Origin: DALYDD01 sp031973395
GTDB lineage: Bacteria; Patescibacteriota; Minisyncoccia; Phycocordibacterales; CAIZLB01
Length of the DNA: 36,382 bases
Reading direction: 5' to 3'
Assembly: GCA_031973395.1 (NCBI GenBank)
Contig: DALYDD010000013.1
Coordinates: forward strand, 1-36,382
A program made the translations under genes and the position numbers. The notes under the pieces are model-generated. The model was not told the origin of the DNA. It did not search any database and saw nothing but the letters and a program-made list of their open reading frames with translations. Positions 36,302-36,382 of this stretch are shown here, in pieces (position 1 is the stretch's first letter; the number at the start of each line of letters is the position of its first letter).

Positions 36302-36382
36302 TACCTCCTGCGGTGGTCGCCTTCCCTGCCTCTTCAAAAATTCTTTTATCGCCACAACAGATGGACCCTCGATACAGTCTTC
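36281..36382 (-). CDS. C-terminal fragment of an unidentified protein (5' end outside window)
   Basis: The minus-strand frame from the window edge to a TAA at 36281 reads EDCIEGPSVVAIKEFLKRQG then RRPPQEVLTVCCI. It is plausible as coding, but only 33 residues are visible and the opposite strand is also open, so this is a weak call. No family recognised. Confidence 0.3.
   Translation of the reverse strand, partial: EDCIEGPSVVAIKEFLKRQGRRPPQEVLTVCCI

Noticed and set aside
1..36382. CRISPR array, IS element, integrase, phage genes or attC-like sites
   Set aside because: No spaced direct-repeat array, transposase, recombinase or terminal inverted repeats were found on either strand.

Overview
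The window looks like part of a genome from the Candidate Phyla Radiation (Patescibacteria), most likely a Parcubacteria/Paceibacteria-type lineage. This is inferred from gene content, with no 16S or ribosomal protein gene here to confirm it. The clues are an ECF sigma factor coupled to a membrane DUF5667-type partner, a secreted peptidoglycan-binding/Ig-repeat giant, a TrmB-type regulator, a short UvrC, a DUF4406-like protein and many small orphan genes. The sequence is an assembly with one 100-N gap and three 10-N gaps. The 100-N gap is flanked by an identical 55-bp sequence and appears to be a failed contig overlap.

Layout. 1-1849: the start of a secreted repeat protein whose mature N-terminus is a degenerate Hint (intein-like) domain. 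1884-5599: a small conserved protein, an orphan membrane protein, a membrane histidine kinase and a glucose-6-phosphate dehydrogenase. 5698-8650: anti-sigma/ECF sigma pair and the divergent endolytic transglycosylase MltG. 8662-12052: a Y-family polymerase with an overlapping UmuD-like gene, then an FAD-linked oxidase. 12112-13792: a beta-propeller and DUF4406-like operon. 13929-18870: an accessory stretch with a secreted protein, an ABC exporter preceded by a 42-codon ORF and a hairpin, a NUDIX hydrolase and small orphans. 19028-19197: tRNA-Ala(UGC) and a broken copy of its 5' half. 19294-23599: TrmB regulator, methyltransferase, TspO, a D-Ala-D-Ala ligase-like ATP-grasp enzyme and a second secreted protein. 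23688-28982: uvrC, a candidate small RNA, def and uvrA. 29020-36382: the Ig-repeat giant, an adenylate kinase-like protein, a tiny gene, uvrB and a membrane protein whose possible HExxH motif is hidden by a gap.

How it works together. The window holds a complete UvrABC excision set (scattered, not one operon) plus a translesion polymerase module, so DNA repair is a theme. Cell-envelope functions (MltG, Ddl-like, ABC exporter, sigma/anti-sigma, secreted repeat proteins) are the other.

The most unusual signal is in the gene starts. About fifteen core-type genes have a -10-like hexamer only 6-10 nt before the ATG, as expected for leaderless or nearly leaderless mRNAs. A second class of about nine GC-richer, single-gene units mostly has an upstream promoter, a leader of about 30-115 nt and a terminator. 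Their leaders are nearly G-free and C/A-rich just before the ATG, usually with a CAACC-like motif instead of a Shine-Dalgarno sequence. Only one gene (32641, adk-like) has a strong Shine-Dalgarno.
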